NCBI GenBank assembly: GCA_037126765.1
Contig: JBBCBC010000008.1
Span: forward strand, 1,116,001 to 1,180,000
Source of the DNA: Stenogyne calaminthoides
Lineage: Eukaryota; Streptophyta; Magnoliopsida; Lamiales; Lamiaceae
Length of the DNA stretch: 64,000 bases
Direction: 5' to 3'
The notes below the pieces were generated by a model. The model was given only the letters and a program-made list of their open reading frames with translations, was not told the DNA's origin and did no database searches. A program made the translations under genes and the position numbers. This document shows positions 11,119 through 22,999 of this stretch, piece after piece. Every line of letters begins with the position of its first letter. The first letter of the stretch is position 1.

Positions 11119-12841
11119 TGTTGGGAAATTAGGGGTGCCCAGATCTATTTAAGGTGAATTTAAATACATATTTAAATTAATCAATTAATTACTAACATGA
11201 ATTAATCATAATTCAATTCAACATAATAATTAATAAACAAATAAACATCATGCGTACACGTATTTTACATAAAACCTAAGCATGTGGAATCTAGGAATTA
11301 CGTAAATACTAACCCCTCGTAGAGACAACCGCTGAGACGATGTATCAACCCAAAGTACCTTCTCAAATATGTCCCACGTCCACGAACGTAATCCGGTGGG
11401 AGGATTATCAACGAACGATTTTAATCTAAAGGATAAAATAAAAATATTTGGCCACCACCTTTGTGGATTTCTAATTTTTTCAACACACGGAATTTCACTT
11501 GGGGATGAAAAAATTATCCCCTATTTATAATACAAGGGTTGGACGAAAATTTAGGTCATATAGGCATTGGGAAATTTTTTTGCTTCTTCCTCAAGATACA
11601 ATCTAGAATATATCAAATATATTCTATTTCCCAAAATATCTCCCAACAAAATTTCCTCATCCTTTCTTGTTCAATATTTTCGAAAATATCTTCCAAGTAG
11701 GAAGAAAATAAGATCTTTTTCCTTTCTTGAATTTATGGGAAAAACTTGTATCTCAAGAATGCTTATTCCATAAGATATTTCCAAGAAAATCAAGAAAAAA
11801 AATATTTTTCTCTCTCCTACCCAAATTTTCGAAAATTAATGAGAAAAAATAAGGCAAAATATTTTCTTCCCCTTTTCATTAATTGGACTTTAGTTTGGGC
11901 TATTTGAGGGGACTTTAGGAGAATTAAGATTGGACCTCCAATGGGCTATAAAGCTTTAATATTCAGCCAAAATATTATTCAAGCCCATTAATATTAATTT
12001 ACTCCACTATAAAATTAATATTTAACTATTCATCTTAACCCACATTACGACTTCACAATAATATGGCTCCCGGTCATTATTTTCCGCGTTTAAGATTATC
12101 TTAGTCCATTAATTAATTAAGTCACTGAACATACTTTATATTAATTAATATCTTTGTCCTTGGAGTAAAGACAACTCAACATTATTATCCATACTGGAAA
12201 TAAATTTCCACTTGCAAGATTTGGTATGATAAAAATTCTGAGCCCACCAAGGGGACAAATCAAGCAAGCCGTACTTGCACGCGATTCTCCGTATTAAATC
12301 TTAGCAATCGTCATGTAATTAATAATATTGCCCAAGATACAAGGTATCGAATCGCATTGATTCTCTTCCCATCATAAGTCAAAGCAATAGTTATTAATTT
12401 CACACGATCCTATTTAAGGAACGGATATTAAGAAATAACGCACCACTGAGGTCTAATTCTTGTATATTCAGTACCAAAGAATTTATCCTCCTGTAGGTCC
12501 TTTTCAGCGCATCAGGATGCACTAGTGTAATCCCTTGGTCAAGACAAGTCAATCCGAGCCTTACACTTCAACCTTTCATGATGGGTTGTTCATTTTCATC
12601 TGGGTTGTGAATTTGTACTTAGTCACAAGGAACTGATAATTTGATCTTGTGTGATCTGGTATCACCAAACTAACTACAACGTAACACGTACTGACTTTAT
12701 CGAACGGGTATGCAGTAAATATATATAACATTCATTCATATTTAATGCAGCATGTGATAAATAATTTATTTCAGTAAAATAAATAAGAAATTCAGTTTGG
12801 TTATACAAAGTAAAAACATACTTTTCAGTATAACCCCAACA
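11119..12841 (-). repeat. 5' LTR of the complete Copia element
   Basis: It has ends TGTTGGGA and CCCCAACA, 1723 bp, colinear with the LTR at 2011-3732. The target duplication TGCAT follows directly at 12842. Confidence 0.93.
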
Positions 12842-12846
12842 TGCAT

Positions 12847-13317
12847 GCATTGTGATGTGTAGTTTCTGAGTGTTTTGATTCCAAAAAATCAGTTTTGTGT
12901 CCCTTAATGAGTTTAATGTCACTCATATGCATATGTTAGGAGACTTAAACATTGTGTATGCCCTATGATGAGTTTTTTCTGAGGGTTTTGTCCCTAAAGT
13001 ATACTGTCCAAAGGTGAAATTTGTATGTTATGTGCTTAATGAGTTTAATGTCCTAAACTCTATTGTGTTTAAAACAACTAAAAATATTAAATGCTCCCAT
13101 ACATGTTTATGACATAAATAAGTTTATAAAAACTTAGCAAAAGGTGCATATAGCATAGTTAATATGCTCCCATTACAAAAAGTGTCTTCTAGGAGATCTT
13201 ACATGGTCCCACACATTTAAGCATTTCAAAAAGCATTACAAAAAGTGTTTCTAGAAGTGTTTACAGTTTAAAAATTGAACTACATGCTCAATATTTATGC
13301 TGTAAACAGTCCCCAAA
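12847..13317. repeat. Imperfect tandem units and 3' flank of the mariner-like transposase
   Basis: Two units (about 12847-12955 and 12960-13070) share 'tttctgagNgttttg', 'ttaatgagtttaatgtc' and related text. A third copy lies across the LTR element at 1779-1910. From 13070 the sequence is plain AT-rich 3' flank of the transposase gene. Confidence 0.55.
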
Positions 13318-14786
13318 TCATCCAAACCACATCAATTGCTTAGTTAGACTATTGACATCATAAGTAGACACAACCTCATTCTCTGGTTGCCTTATGTGAT
13401 CAATGCAGTCTCTAACAAGCATTTCTTTTACTTGTAGGCAATCTGGTAATCTTCCTTCTCTTATGAGTCTTTCCTTGTTCATATGTGGTTGTTTGAATGA
13501 ATTACTCCCCTTCACTTTCATTATCTCAATCATACCAGCCTGTAGACTAAGAAAAACATTGTTCAATGTGATGTGTGTTAGTTCATCATATGCAATGATA
13601 ACATTTTTAAGTAGATCATCTGTGGTGTATGAAGCTATCTTTTCTTGCAAACTCTGTATTGCTTTAAAAAATCCCAAATCATTGATGTTGGTATCAGGGG
13701 AGTTAGTTGGTTCACAAACCAGATTGATATTGAATCCATCTGAGTTTGCAGCAGCTCTAAACATAGAATCATTATTGTTGATATGTGGTGTGACATTGTC
13801 TTGCTGAATAATGATGTCCTTGCTTGCATTTGATGGACATTTAGACTTAATTGCTGGTAGAATCTGTAAAAAAATTGTAATGTAACCAACATGGTTAATT
13901 CATGTTTTGGATACTTGCAATATTTAACCATTAAATGATGAAATATATTCTAATAGTGAGTGTTTATTTGAGTACCTAGTTGATTAAACAATCTTTGATC
14001 ACTTCTTTGTTTATTGCTTCAATTGGTTTTGTCTCCAATGTGCCCTTGGGTCTGTTCTTTGAACTTCTCTTGGCTGGCTCTTGTTTGGTGAAAGGAAATA
14101 TACTTATTTTTCCATCAAATATAAGATCCCCATTACTTGCATACATTGGTATTGACACTGCAGACATGAACATTAACTTGGTAATGAATCTCTTGCTCTT
14201 GCATGCTCTGTAAGGCTCTATTTCCCCTGGAAGCAAGTAGTATCTCTCATTCTCCTTTGTAATGTAAAACCACTTTTCATCAATGTGAACTATGTTGTGC
14301 ATGCCTTTGAACTTGATGATGTTGAGTGTTCTATCATAACACAATTGAGTTAAACAAAATTGGATCCTTAAGATTTTATTTTGAGCTGTTAAAGCAGGTT
14401 TGATAACATTTGTGTGTGCCTTGATCAACCCCTTTTTAAACCATAGTCCCACTAAACTCTTGCTTACACCCAATTCAACTGCTATTGTTCTATAAGTTGA
14501 TATTTTTTTCACAGGAATTGACTTAAATATTCTCTATATCTAGCTGAAATCTATCAATGTGTCTTGACCTTATGTTGGGATCAAATACAACAACCTGGCC
14601 TTCATGTTTCTTCTTTTTTGTTGCAGACCAAATTGATCATGAAACTGACCTTCTAGATATGTTGAAGAGAGTGACAACTTCTTTAAATTTGCCCCTTGTT
14701 GGTTTGTCATCCTTCAGATTTTCCATCAAGAAGTGTGCTACCTTGTTCTTCAATGTGGCTGACAGATTAGGCTTTTTCCTGCTCAT
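13318..14786 (-). pseudogene. Mariner-like (DD39D) transposase, broken
   Basis: The frame starts at the ATG at 14786 (MSRKKPNLSATLKNK) and continues through a helix-turn-helix region with GVSKSLVG to the catalytic core. The core has HIDEKWFY (first Asp), IIIQQDN (second Asp) and NSPDTNINDLGFF. Counting between the second and third Asp gives 39 residues, the plant mariner signature. An intron with donor TAG/GTACTC (about 13973) and acceptor TTTTTACAG (about 13865) splits the core. Defects are a stop after SRRSVS near the N-terminus, a frameshift around 14515, and a TAG at the codon touching the splice donor, where a Lys codon is expected. The enzyme would cut and paste the element at TA sites. 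Confidence 0.88.
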
Positions 14787-15144
14787 TTTGATGTTTAATG
14801 TGTATTGATGATACTGGTTTCAGAATTTATGGTGTTAGTTGGGTATTAATGGTGTATTTATTATGCATTTGAAGGTGGGAAACATTCAATTTGTAAATTT
14901 TGGGAGGAATTTGGGAATTTTAATCTCATCAATGATCATTCGACCATTTAATGCAGGTTTATGAGGGAGCTTTAATATTTTTATTTAAATTTGTTTTCCT
15001 TCCTTCAGATTTTGGAGGGAGTACTTAAGTATAATTATCCTGCAGCTTTATTAGTATTTTAATATTATTTAATTTAAATTTCATCAGCAGAATATTTTTT
15101 CAATATTTGCATTAAAATATGTGCCCAAAGAAATGAGCACATTT

Positions 15145-15166
15145 ATGGTGGACGGAGAGAGTATAT
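15145..15166. repeat. Probable right terminal repeat of the mariner-like element
   Basis: The text GTGGACGGAGAGAGTA resembles the reverse complement of the Stowaway/mariner end CTCCCTCCGTCC and is followed by TA. It lies upstream of the transposase ATG, as the outer end should. The partner end is not visible; it would lie left of the window or has been lost. Confidence 0.5.
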
Positions 15167-16850
15167 ACTTTTGTATTGGGCCTAATTTGCAATGTACCCT
15201 TCTTTTACATCTCATGTGGAGTTCAATAAATTACAATCCGCGGATGTTACATGGTAGAATCCCCGTTCCGATGTTACTATATGATTTCACTTTATTATCT
15301 GCCATATCTCAATCTCGTAAATAATTTATCCATGTTCTGCATGCCATGTGTGCAATATTGATAATAATGAATCATATAATATACGAATATGTGACAACGT
15401 ATTATGTTAAAATATGATTGGAATAAAGAACTATGACGATAATCATACGACACGTCAAAAATTAAAACTAGCAAGTACAGTGCAATCTAATTATCATAAT
15501 ACCGTTTCTCATAACAGTTAAATATTTTTGCAGGACCCATGCATCTTATTCTTCTAATAAACAGTGGATAAGGGTTAGTCAAAGTTGTAACAACAACATA
15601 ATAAATTAAAAATAAAAAATTTGAGCATAGTGCAATTGGTACAATTTTAATTCATTTTAGTGATCATAGTATTTAAAGAAACATGAAATGTAGAGTATTA
15701 GTTCATGATAAAATGAAAATCACTTCATACAAATAAATGTATTAGTTTGTAGATTGAACAATGTTAATGTAGATCAAAATTACACTAATTACATGATGTC
15801 ACTAGTGTACCTACATATTATTCTCAGATAAGTAATTGAAAAGTTCTAACTTCAAAGGAAATTATTATTAATAGGTGAATATATTCCTTAAAATTAATAG
15901 TCTTGATCGGTAAACGATTCTGCTTTCTTTTGTTATTCTCTAACCCCACCCACTAATTAGTATTTAAACAATATTATTATTCCATGCATGCCTTTAAAAT
16001 TGAAATAACTTCACTAATATTGAAGATTATAAAATACATAAAATTTTAGAGGAGATGGTATCATGAATCACAATTAATCATATTCCAATTGAACCTCATA
16101 ACTCTTTATTTTATCCATAAAAAAGCTAACTAGTTAAATAAAATTGTTACCAATTTAATGGAGCTCCATTAAAAAAATAAAAGAAAAAAAATTGTCGGCA
16201 AACGCTTTTACACAAAATTGTACATAATGTGTTATTTATGGTGGTTTGAATTTTGAAATCATAATGTGAAATCCAAAAGAGAACATGATGTAAGACGTAA
16301 TATCCATTGTCCGATCGGTAAGAAAAAAAAAAGGACACAGATAATTAAATAATAAAATATATTTCTCGTTCCACGAAATCAAGAATAGGAGATTATTCAT
16401 TTGTAACTTTTATATGAAATTATATTTTACCTTTTGAAAACTTTGTATACACTTATTTTTAAATATTTGATCAAAGGACAATATTATAAAAATCTATATA
16501 TTGTACTTTTGCTCCCTGCGAAGATATATATATTATGAAATAATATCTGGATCTACCTAAGTTGAAAATAAATAAAATAATATTCATCCAAAGTAAAAGC
16601 CCCCATCAACCAAATGATTGTGGAGGAATCATGCTGAAATCTAGGCATTTAATTACACTAATTTCAGGGTTTGAAATGATTAATAAAAAATTATCATTAT
16701 TAAATTACACAGGAGTAGATCTTTCTCTAAATAAAGTTGTTTATGTTTTCAGTTACGAGCTAGCTTTTTTTTTCTTTAATTGCAACTCATCTTTCACCTA
16801 TTATTTTAATTTACAAAGACTTTATTTATTTTTTTATGTCCAGATAATTT
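15167..16850. other. AT-rich intergenic DNA, nothing recognised
   Basis: There are no long open frames with family motifs and no clear terminal repeats. Short open frames at 16147-16338 and 16562-16879 have low-complexity, hydrophobic translations and no homology that I recognise. Confidence 0.6.
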
Positions 16851-16852
16851 TT

Positions 16853-17215
16853 TTGATGGGGTTGAAGTCCATGTTTTAAAATTTTTGAACCGGCCGGTTC
16901 AACCGTTGATGGGGTTGAAGTTAAAAGTACCTATATAACCGATTTGAGTTGAACCGTTCAACCGAAAAACCGGTTTTTTTCTTTTTAAAAAAAAAAAAAA
17001 TTAAATTATTAATTTATATTAAATATTTAAAATTTTAAATCCCTCTCACATTTTTCTCTAACACTTGTTGGAATAAATGTATGATAGACAAATTTTATAA
17101 AATATGATTGAAAAAGTTATTATATATTTAAATTTTTTGTGAATACTTATTTTGTTTTTAACTAAACATAAAAAGCGGTTGAATCTACTATCCAGCTTGA
17201 ACCGATCGATGTCCC
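16853..17215. repeat. CCGGTT-rich degenerate repeat with an 18-bp perfect palindrome
   Basis: The text TTGAACCGGCCGGTTCAA at about 16887-16904 is a perfect palindrome. The phrase 'gatggggttgaagt' occurs just before it and again just after it. Related 'gttgaac' and 'aaccg' motifs return at about 16940-16970 and 17175-17205. It looks like an old non-autonomous element, but the ends are not clear. Confidence 0.4.
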
Positions 17216-17824
17216 TAATTGTTTAATAATAATAATTGAATATTTTATTATGTGAACCCTCAAATTGCAATCAAATAGACAAAATTGCTTAAGAGATTCA
17301 GCATAAAAGATTTTGTCAAAAGTTTGGGGAAACCAGAATATATCTAATGTGCCATCCCAAATCAGAGTTTTATAAATTAACCGTTTTATTTATCAAGTTT
17401 CAAGTATGGCGCGCGACATTTTGATTTTATTGTGATCAATCAAAAATTAAACATCCAATAATTTTATTTATTTTTCTTCATACAAATTTTAGACATATGG
17501 AGTATAAATTATAATACTCCATATCCTATATATAAAAGTTGATGTTTGTAAAAAGACCACAAAAATTAATTAGAAGTGTTATAAAATGATTGATTAATCT
17601 CTATTCAATTTATAGTAATTATTTTAAGAACTTTTCCTCTTTAATTTAATATATTATGGAGTATTGAATTTATTTTTCTCTTGAATTAAAAAAAAACGAT
17701 TATTTTTTTACAATACAATATGTAGCTCTCTGAAAGGGAGCTATTAGCTAGTTTGTTTGTAAAGAATATCACCTTGCAGAGTGAGATATTTAGACATCAA
17801 CTCGAGTGATCAGTCAATAAATAA

Positions 17825-17998
17825 TAGTCCTCCGTCCGTCCCATTTATTTTAATATTATTTCCCCCACTTTTCATCCCAAATACCTCACATTTTTCATCC
17901 ATTAAATACTATAAAGACCCATTATTTATTATTTTAATATTATTTCTTAAACAATTCAACCAAAAAAGTGAGACAAATACACCGGGACAGAAGGAGTA
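17825..17998. mobile_element. Stowaway MITE
   Basis: It is bounded by TA on both sides. Its inverted ends are GTCCTCCGTCCGTCCC and, on the reverse strand, CTCCTTCTGTCCC. About 170 bp, AT-rich inside, non-coding. It belongs to the tail of small elements moved by mariner-type transposases. Confidence 0.85.
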
Positions 17999-18404
17999 CA
18001 TTAAATGAGAAAAATGGTAAAGGACGAGCAGTACACTTATTAAGAACATGTTTTAAAAGGAGAACACATGAAATTAACCTATCCAACTATAAATGAAGAA
18101 TATTATAGTTGGTTTATAAGAACTATTGCTAGAATTTTTATTTTTTTAAACATACTTCTAGAAAGTATTAGAACACTGAATAAACACACACAAAATGTGA
18201 AGTATGTGAATCAATGCCCACCAAATACAAAGTTATCGCACTTAACACAATTAATGATTAAAAAATTAATGTTGGGACATTTTCAAAAAAAGTAATCTTT
18301 TGCTGTATATAATAGATGCATGCATACGTCTTGCAAGTGCTTTTAATTAAATTTTGTTTGCAACTACTTTTGTAATATTTGAGATCTACTAATCTATATA
18401 AACT

Positions 18405-18672
18405 ATTAATTTCCCCGTTCCATTTTATCCGTCGTTTTATATTTTTAACACATATTAAGAAATTCATTTAACCAAAATACCCAAACCGGGTTATTAACAA
18501 ACCATTTATGGTTATTTATCATACCTATCATAGAATTAAGAAAATGGCAAAATCGGAAAAAAAAGATTTAATATCTCTTGCAGTCTTAACAAAAAACATA
18601 CATATTTTGGAACAATTATTATTTTATTTTTTTGTAGAACGACCGTCAAAATTAAACGGATGTAATAATCAA
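18405..18672. mobile_element. Degenerate Stowaway-like MITE
   Basis: The left part reads CCCCGTTCCATTTTATCCGTCG, shown here only as a motif of Stowaway type. The right part 'gaccgtcaaaattaaacgga' is an approximate inverse. The TA duplications are not clear, so the limits are approximate. The open frame 18508-18699 inside it is not a gene. Confidence 0.4.
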
Positions 18673-18756
18673 TTAATACACATCATGTATATGCAGTAAC
18701 ATCAATCATTAGTTAACAAGTGGCATATATTGAAAACAATGAAATACAAGATGAAG

Positions 18757-19256
18757 AGCAGGTGCACATGCACGGTATATTTATAGTGTATTTTAGAATC
18801 ACATATAACTTATTATGTTGAAATATGCAATTTATTGATATATATTAAATTATATAATTATTTTTTCATATTAATTGTCATACGATTCAATATAAATAAA
18901 TTATACTTCATCAATCCATTAAAATTGTGCTCAATTCTTTGGGCACAGGTATTAAGAAAAGATAAATTAAAGTAGATAAAGTAAATGATATTATAGGGTA
19001 TTGTGAGGTTCATTTATAAATAAAATGAATTTTGTAGGTAAAGTACAATAATAATATGAGTAATTAAGTAATGGTTGGAAACTGGATAGTTAAAGGGTGA
19101 AAATAAAGTGAGTGTGTCCATAAAAAGAATGAACATAATTTTGATGGATAGAAAAATAAAAAAAATGAGCATAGTTTTAATGGATAAGGAGAATATATTT
19201 TAATATAATTAATTATATGATTCTAAAATACACTATCAATGAAAGGCGTACACTTG
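18757..19256. mobile_element. TGCACC-family MITE split by a second MITE
   Basis: The left half (18757-18900) starts 'caggtgcacatgcacggta' and contains 'agtgtattttagaatc'. The right half (19198-19256) carries the inverse 'gattctaaaatacact' and 'gcgtacact'. Together they match the family seen intact at 30185 and 32989. The ~300-bp element at 18902-19197 sits between the halves. Confidence 0.55.
18902..19197. mobile_element. Stowaway-like MITE (family also hit by the LINE at 54.1 kb)
   Basis: The left end reads 'cttcatcaatccattaaaa' followed by 'ttgtgctcaattctttggg'. The right end, reversed, reads 'tattctccttatccattaaa' followed by 'actatgctca'. The interior phrase 'tttataaataaaatgaattt' recurs in the related copy around 57650. 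Confidence 0.6.
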
Positions 19257-19971
19257 AATACATGGAAGACTTAGCCCAAAATGAAACATGAACTGAAATA
19301 TGAGTTTTTTCCGCAACTTTTGGCGTATATATATAGGAATATAATAGTAGTATAATGTTTAGGTAACAAATATGGTGGGGTCCGTGGGGACCTCGGATTT
19401 TAAGCATCTGTATTAGAAGGGGTTAATTGCTTTATTTAAGTCCGTGGACGCGTTTTGATTGGTCGATAGCGACATAGCCGTTGAGATTATCAAGAAAGGG
19501 TGTTAATTAATTATGTATTTATGACACCAACAAGTTAAGCACTTACTTGGGAGGATGAAAAATATGACTATTTTTGCTTTGAAATCTTCCCAACAATCAA
19601 CTCCAAGTCTCCAACTTGTGATTTACAGATAGGCTTAAGCCAACTTTATCAACTCTTAGCACTATTTTTGTACCAATCAATTATTGTTTCCCTCAAAAAA
19701 AAAAAGAAAAAAAAGAAAAAGGATTCAATTATGTAAATAAATAGATCGAGTGGAAATAAATTTATCTTTACTTAAATTTTAATATATTCCTATCAAGTTT
19801 TTAAAATATGTATGACCTTCGTTTGCTTTCCATAAAATTATTTTAAAACACGAAAAATTAGAATGTTTATTAGTTATTTTTTATTCTTTAGTAATCCAAC
19901 TCAAAGTTAAATCGCACTTTTGTAAAATCGTATCACGCATTGAAATGTATGTGTTTAATTAGTTTTAAATA

Positions 19972-20260
19972 ATATGTGAGAGAATTCCGTCTCATCTAAA
20001 AAAAGCTCGAAACAGAATGAGGGTTTTAATAATCTATTTATTTAATTTCCTCAACACTCCTCACTCTTGGTAGAATCATTGCCTCTTTCTGGAGAGGAGG
20101 CCCAACAGAGTGGACAATTTAAATGGGTGGAGTGCTTCCACGGGAATCGAACCCACAACCTGGGCTCTGATACCATGAGAGAATTCCGTCTCATCTAAAA
20201 GCTCGAGCTTGTAGTGAGGGTCGGGAATAATCTATTTATTTAATTTCCCTCAACAATATG
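19972..20260 (-). mobile_element. Complete TRIM element, 279 bp, TSD ATATG
   Basis: The two terminal repeats are 19977-20056 and 20176-20255, 80 bp each, running from TGAGAGAATTCCG to CTCAACA. The target duplication ATATG lies at 19972-19976 and 20256-20260. The minus-strand primer site is at 20164-20175 (plus strand GCTCTGATACCA). A purine tract (reverse of CTCCTCACTC) adjoins the left repeat. The interior is only ~119 bp and carries, next to the primer site, a B-box-like GGTTCGATTCC. TRIMs are non-coding miniature LTR retrotransposons moved by other elements' enzymes. All diagnostic parts are present. Confidence 0.93.
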
Positions 20261-21680
20261 GTAACCCTAGATTTTATTAATGATCTATTAATTGTATCGT
20301 GATTTTTCAATACACATTACTCGTTTAATATATTTCATCTTTATTTTAAAAAAATGATGATATTAACTAATAACTTACTATATAAATGGCCTTCAGCAAT
20401 TAAATGACATATATTGAACTAATAGCTGACAAAATAAATTAATACTATATTCATGAAAGTATGCTATCCTTGTTTCCTGGAAAATATTCCGAGTAAATTA
20501 ACTTTATATCAGTACTGTTAATTTTTATATATTTTGTGTGCTCGAGAAATGTTCAATAGCTTTAACACACATTATATTATATAATACTAAAAGTCTATAT
20601 GGGTCAAGGAATTAATTCGTCTTTCTACTATATATCCAAGGTCTTCAGCATTTTTTTTTCAAGAACATAAGTTAACTTGCAATTAATTTCTGTACTTAGA
20701 ATATGTTTGTGATTTACTATTTTTCTTTATTGGATCTAATTAGTATTTGTTACTTCTTCTTTTTTTTCGAAAAGAATTTGTTACTTCTTTTAATAATACT
20801 GATATTATATCGGATCAGGAAAAAATAAATGTACAACAGTAAAAAGAAATCGACATATAAGAAATAGAGGACCAATATCTTACATATTTAGTGTTAGCAT
20901 TTCATTTTTAAAATAATATGTTTGTACGCAGTTTTTTAAATGCATGTACTCAATGAGTTGTCATTATAAATCAATTTTATTTTGGCTTATGTTTTCCTCC
21001 GTAGCTGCTCTTAAATTCTAACCTATAATCTAAACTAAAGTAATACTCAGCAAATTAATAATGCAAAAAGTGAATGAGACTTTTGTTGCAATTATGTTTT
21101 CTTAAGGTAAATCATTACTTGATATCATGATTTGAATTTGAGTATTTAATAGAATAAAAAATTCAAGTTGTTAGAGAGAAGTAAAAGAAATGGTTGTACA
21201 GATGGTCAAACCCATGGATTGGAAAGATATAGAGGAAAATCAATTTGGATGGATTTGGAACCAAAAACTAATTAAAAGAAAACGTGTTCAGACTTGGTTG
21301 ATTTTCATCAATTTAAGGTATATATTGGTGGGACATTGTTTTGTTATGAAATATCTTTCCCATTTTCATAAATAATTGTGACTAAGACTGAATATATTAT
21401 AATATATATGTAGAGTAAATATTGGCGGGTGCTGACCTTCTACTCCGGTCATCTACCCTCATTCTTTGAAATATGTGGAGTAAATATATGATACTCATGA
21501 TGAATTTCCATATTTTTTTATGGAAATCGATATCTGCTTAAAAGTTTTGTAAGCTTTAACATGACACAATTATATGTAGTTTATATATGAGTTAAATTTT
21601 ATAAGATATTCACCCAATTTTAACTCAAACTTCCACGTGTATGTGAGAATTTCTTGTCTTCTTATTAAAAAAATATACAA
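20261..21680. other. AT-rich intergenic DNA, nothing recognised
   Basis: No family motif or terminal repeat was seen. An open frame at 21190-21375 gives a 61-residue Trp-rich peptide unlike any family I know and is probably chance. Confidence 0.6.
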
Positions 21681-21708
21681 AAGGAGCTAAAAGCCCGATA
21701 AAAAAAAC

Positions 21709-21924
21709 AAAAGGAGCTAAAATTAAATCAGATGACTTAGCCCACATGACCACTGAGCTCCTCATTTGAGTGAGAGATCCAGGTTCGATTCCCTTTGGGA
21801 ACGAATTGGTGTTAGGGAGTTATAAGGTGGATTCACCATTTCATAAAGTATTTGGGTGCTTGGTGTACTAACTACTAACAATTAACATCTAATTGCCCGA
21901 TTAAAAAAAAAGGAGCTAAAATTA
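21709..21924 (+). mobile_element. tRNA-derived SINE with 17-bp target duplication
   Basis: The SINE body is 21726-21907. It starts 'atcagatgacttagcccaca' (degenerate A box), has a B box GGTTCGATTCC at 21782-21792, and ends in an A-run. AAAAGGAGCTAAAATTA flanks it at 21709-21725 and 21908-21924. Just upstream, 'aaaaggagctaaaagcccga' plus an A-run (21679-21708) repeats part of the target and a SINE-like tail. This suggests a second insertion at nearly the same spot. SINEs are transcribed by Pol III and copied by LINE enzymes. Confidence 0.85.
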
Positions 21925-22640
21925 GTTAAATTATAATATAAAGGCTTAAAGAGGAAAGGCTGGTACCCACCTCCCACCCCCAGAAATTCCGGACACCACA
22001 ACCTATGCAAATGTTGTCCAATGCAAGTGCCAAGTGACGCTCCTTTTTACCGTCGAAGTCATCAACATTCAGAATTGGATTCTCCTTGTGTACAATATAA
22101 TTCAATGCTAATTTTCAATTATAAAAACAAAATATTGGAGTTTTTAAAATTTCAATTTAATTTTAGAAAAAAAATGATATCTGGGGTTGCAGACAGTGCT
22201 GGATTTATGTAGAGGCAAGATAAGACATGGCAAATATGCATTGCAACTATTTTTTAAAATTATATTAAAATATATTTTTTTAAATTAATAAACACCAACT
22301 AATATTAAGATAGACCATTTTATTTTCAACTCAACCAATTTAGGATCTTGTGGCTATTATTATTAAGTTCATTAATTTCTTTGCGCAAACTCATGATTTG
22401 TCTGTTCATATGTTAGATGAAAGCTCGCTTGTATAATTTTATTTTTTTTGTTATTATATAAATTTGAATTTGATTTTAATTTAATAGTGGTACATCTCTT
22501 CAAAATAATTTTCATAGGATGCTACTGTATACCACCATTCACTTATACCTATTGAACTCATATAATTTTCGCAATCATATGATATGCATCATCATTCGCT
22601 AAGTTTGAAGAAACAATTAACCTTTTACTTTTTCATTTTA
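21925..22640. other. AT-rich intergenic DNA, nothing recognised
   Basis: No terminal repeats or family motifs were found. The open frame at 22021-22212 has no recognisable domain. Confidence 0.55.
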
Positions 22641-22651
22641 TATGGAAAAAT

Positions 22652-22923
22652 TATGAGCAAGTCCCGAATGAACCCGGGTTCATGTGATTTTTTTAGAATG
22701 TCACTATTAAATATAAATATTATCACTGTTATGTATATAAAATGTTACTAATATTATTTATTTAAATGAATTTTAGATAACGACACTTCATATGCATAAT
22801 AATAATAATACGTATACATAATAATAACACTATATATACATAACAGTGATACTTAAAAAAGTTAATGTGAAGTGTGAACTAAGGTTTAGATAATTTTTTG
22901 TCAAAAAAATATTTTTATTACAA
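22652..22923. mobile_element. Probable degenerate MULE-type MITE (ATAACAGTGATA family)
   Basis: It contains 'tatcactgttatgtat' and its inverse 'acataacagtgata', the internal hallmarks of the elements at 31755-32008 and 57822-58059. Its outer parts GAGCAAGTCCCGAATGAAC and the reverse of TTTTTTGTC match those elements' ends only loosely. A 9-bp duplication is not convincing. Confidence 0.45.
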
Positions 22924-22974
22924 CTCTTAATTTATAATAACTCATCTCCTTAATTCGTGAATCGATCTTTATAA

Positions 22975-22997
22975 TATATATATATATATATATATAA
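22975..22997. repeat. (TA)n microsatellite
   Basis: A pure run of alternating T and A directly left of the TGCACC-family MITE at 23000. Confidence 0.8.
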
Positions 22998-22999
22998 AG

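Larger units (their letters stand above)
2006..12846 (-). mobile_element. Complete Copia LTR retrotransposon with TGCAT target duplication
   Basis: The element proper is 2011-12841. The LTRs are 2011-3732 (3' LTR) and 11119-12841 (5' LTR). TGCAT flanks it at 2006-2010 and 12842-12846. The primer site is at 11105-11116 and a purine tract adjoins the left LTR. The internal order on the minus strand is leader, gag with CCHC knuckle, protease, integrase, reverse transcriptase, RNase H, which is the Copia order. It is degenerate: a stop near the start of gag, a frameshift before the integrase core, frameshifts in RT, and a solo LTR inserted between integrase and RT. It sits inside the mariner-like element. 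Confidence 0.93.

Noticed and set aside
20100..20176. Possible tRNA gene (B box and tRNA-like 3' half)
   Set aside because: There is no A box or acceptor stem at the correct distance. The text is the interior of a TRIM next to its primer site.
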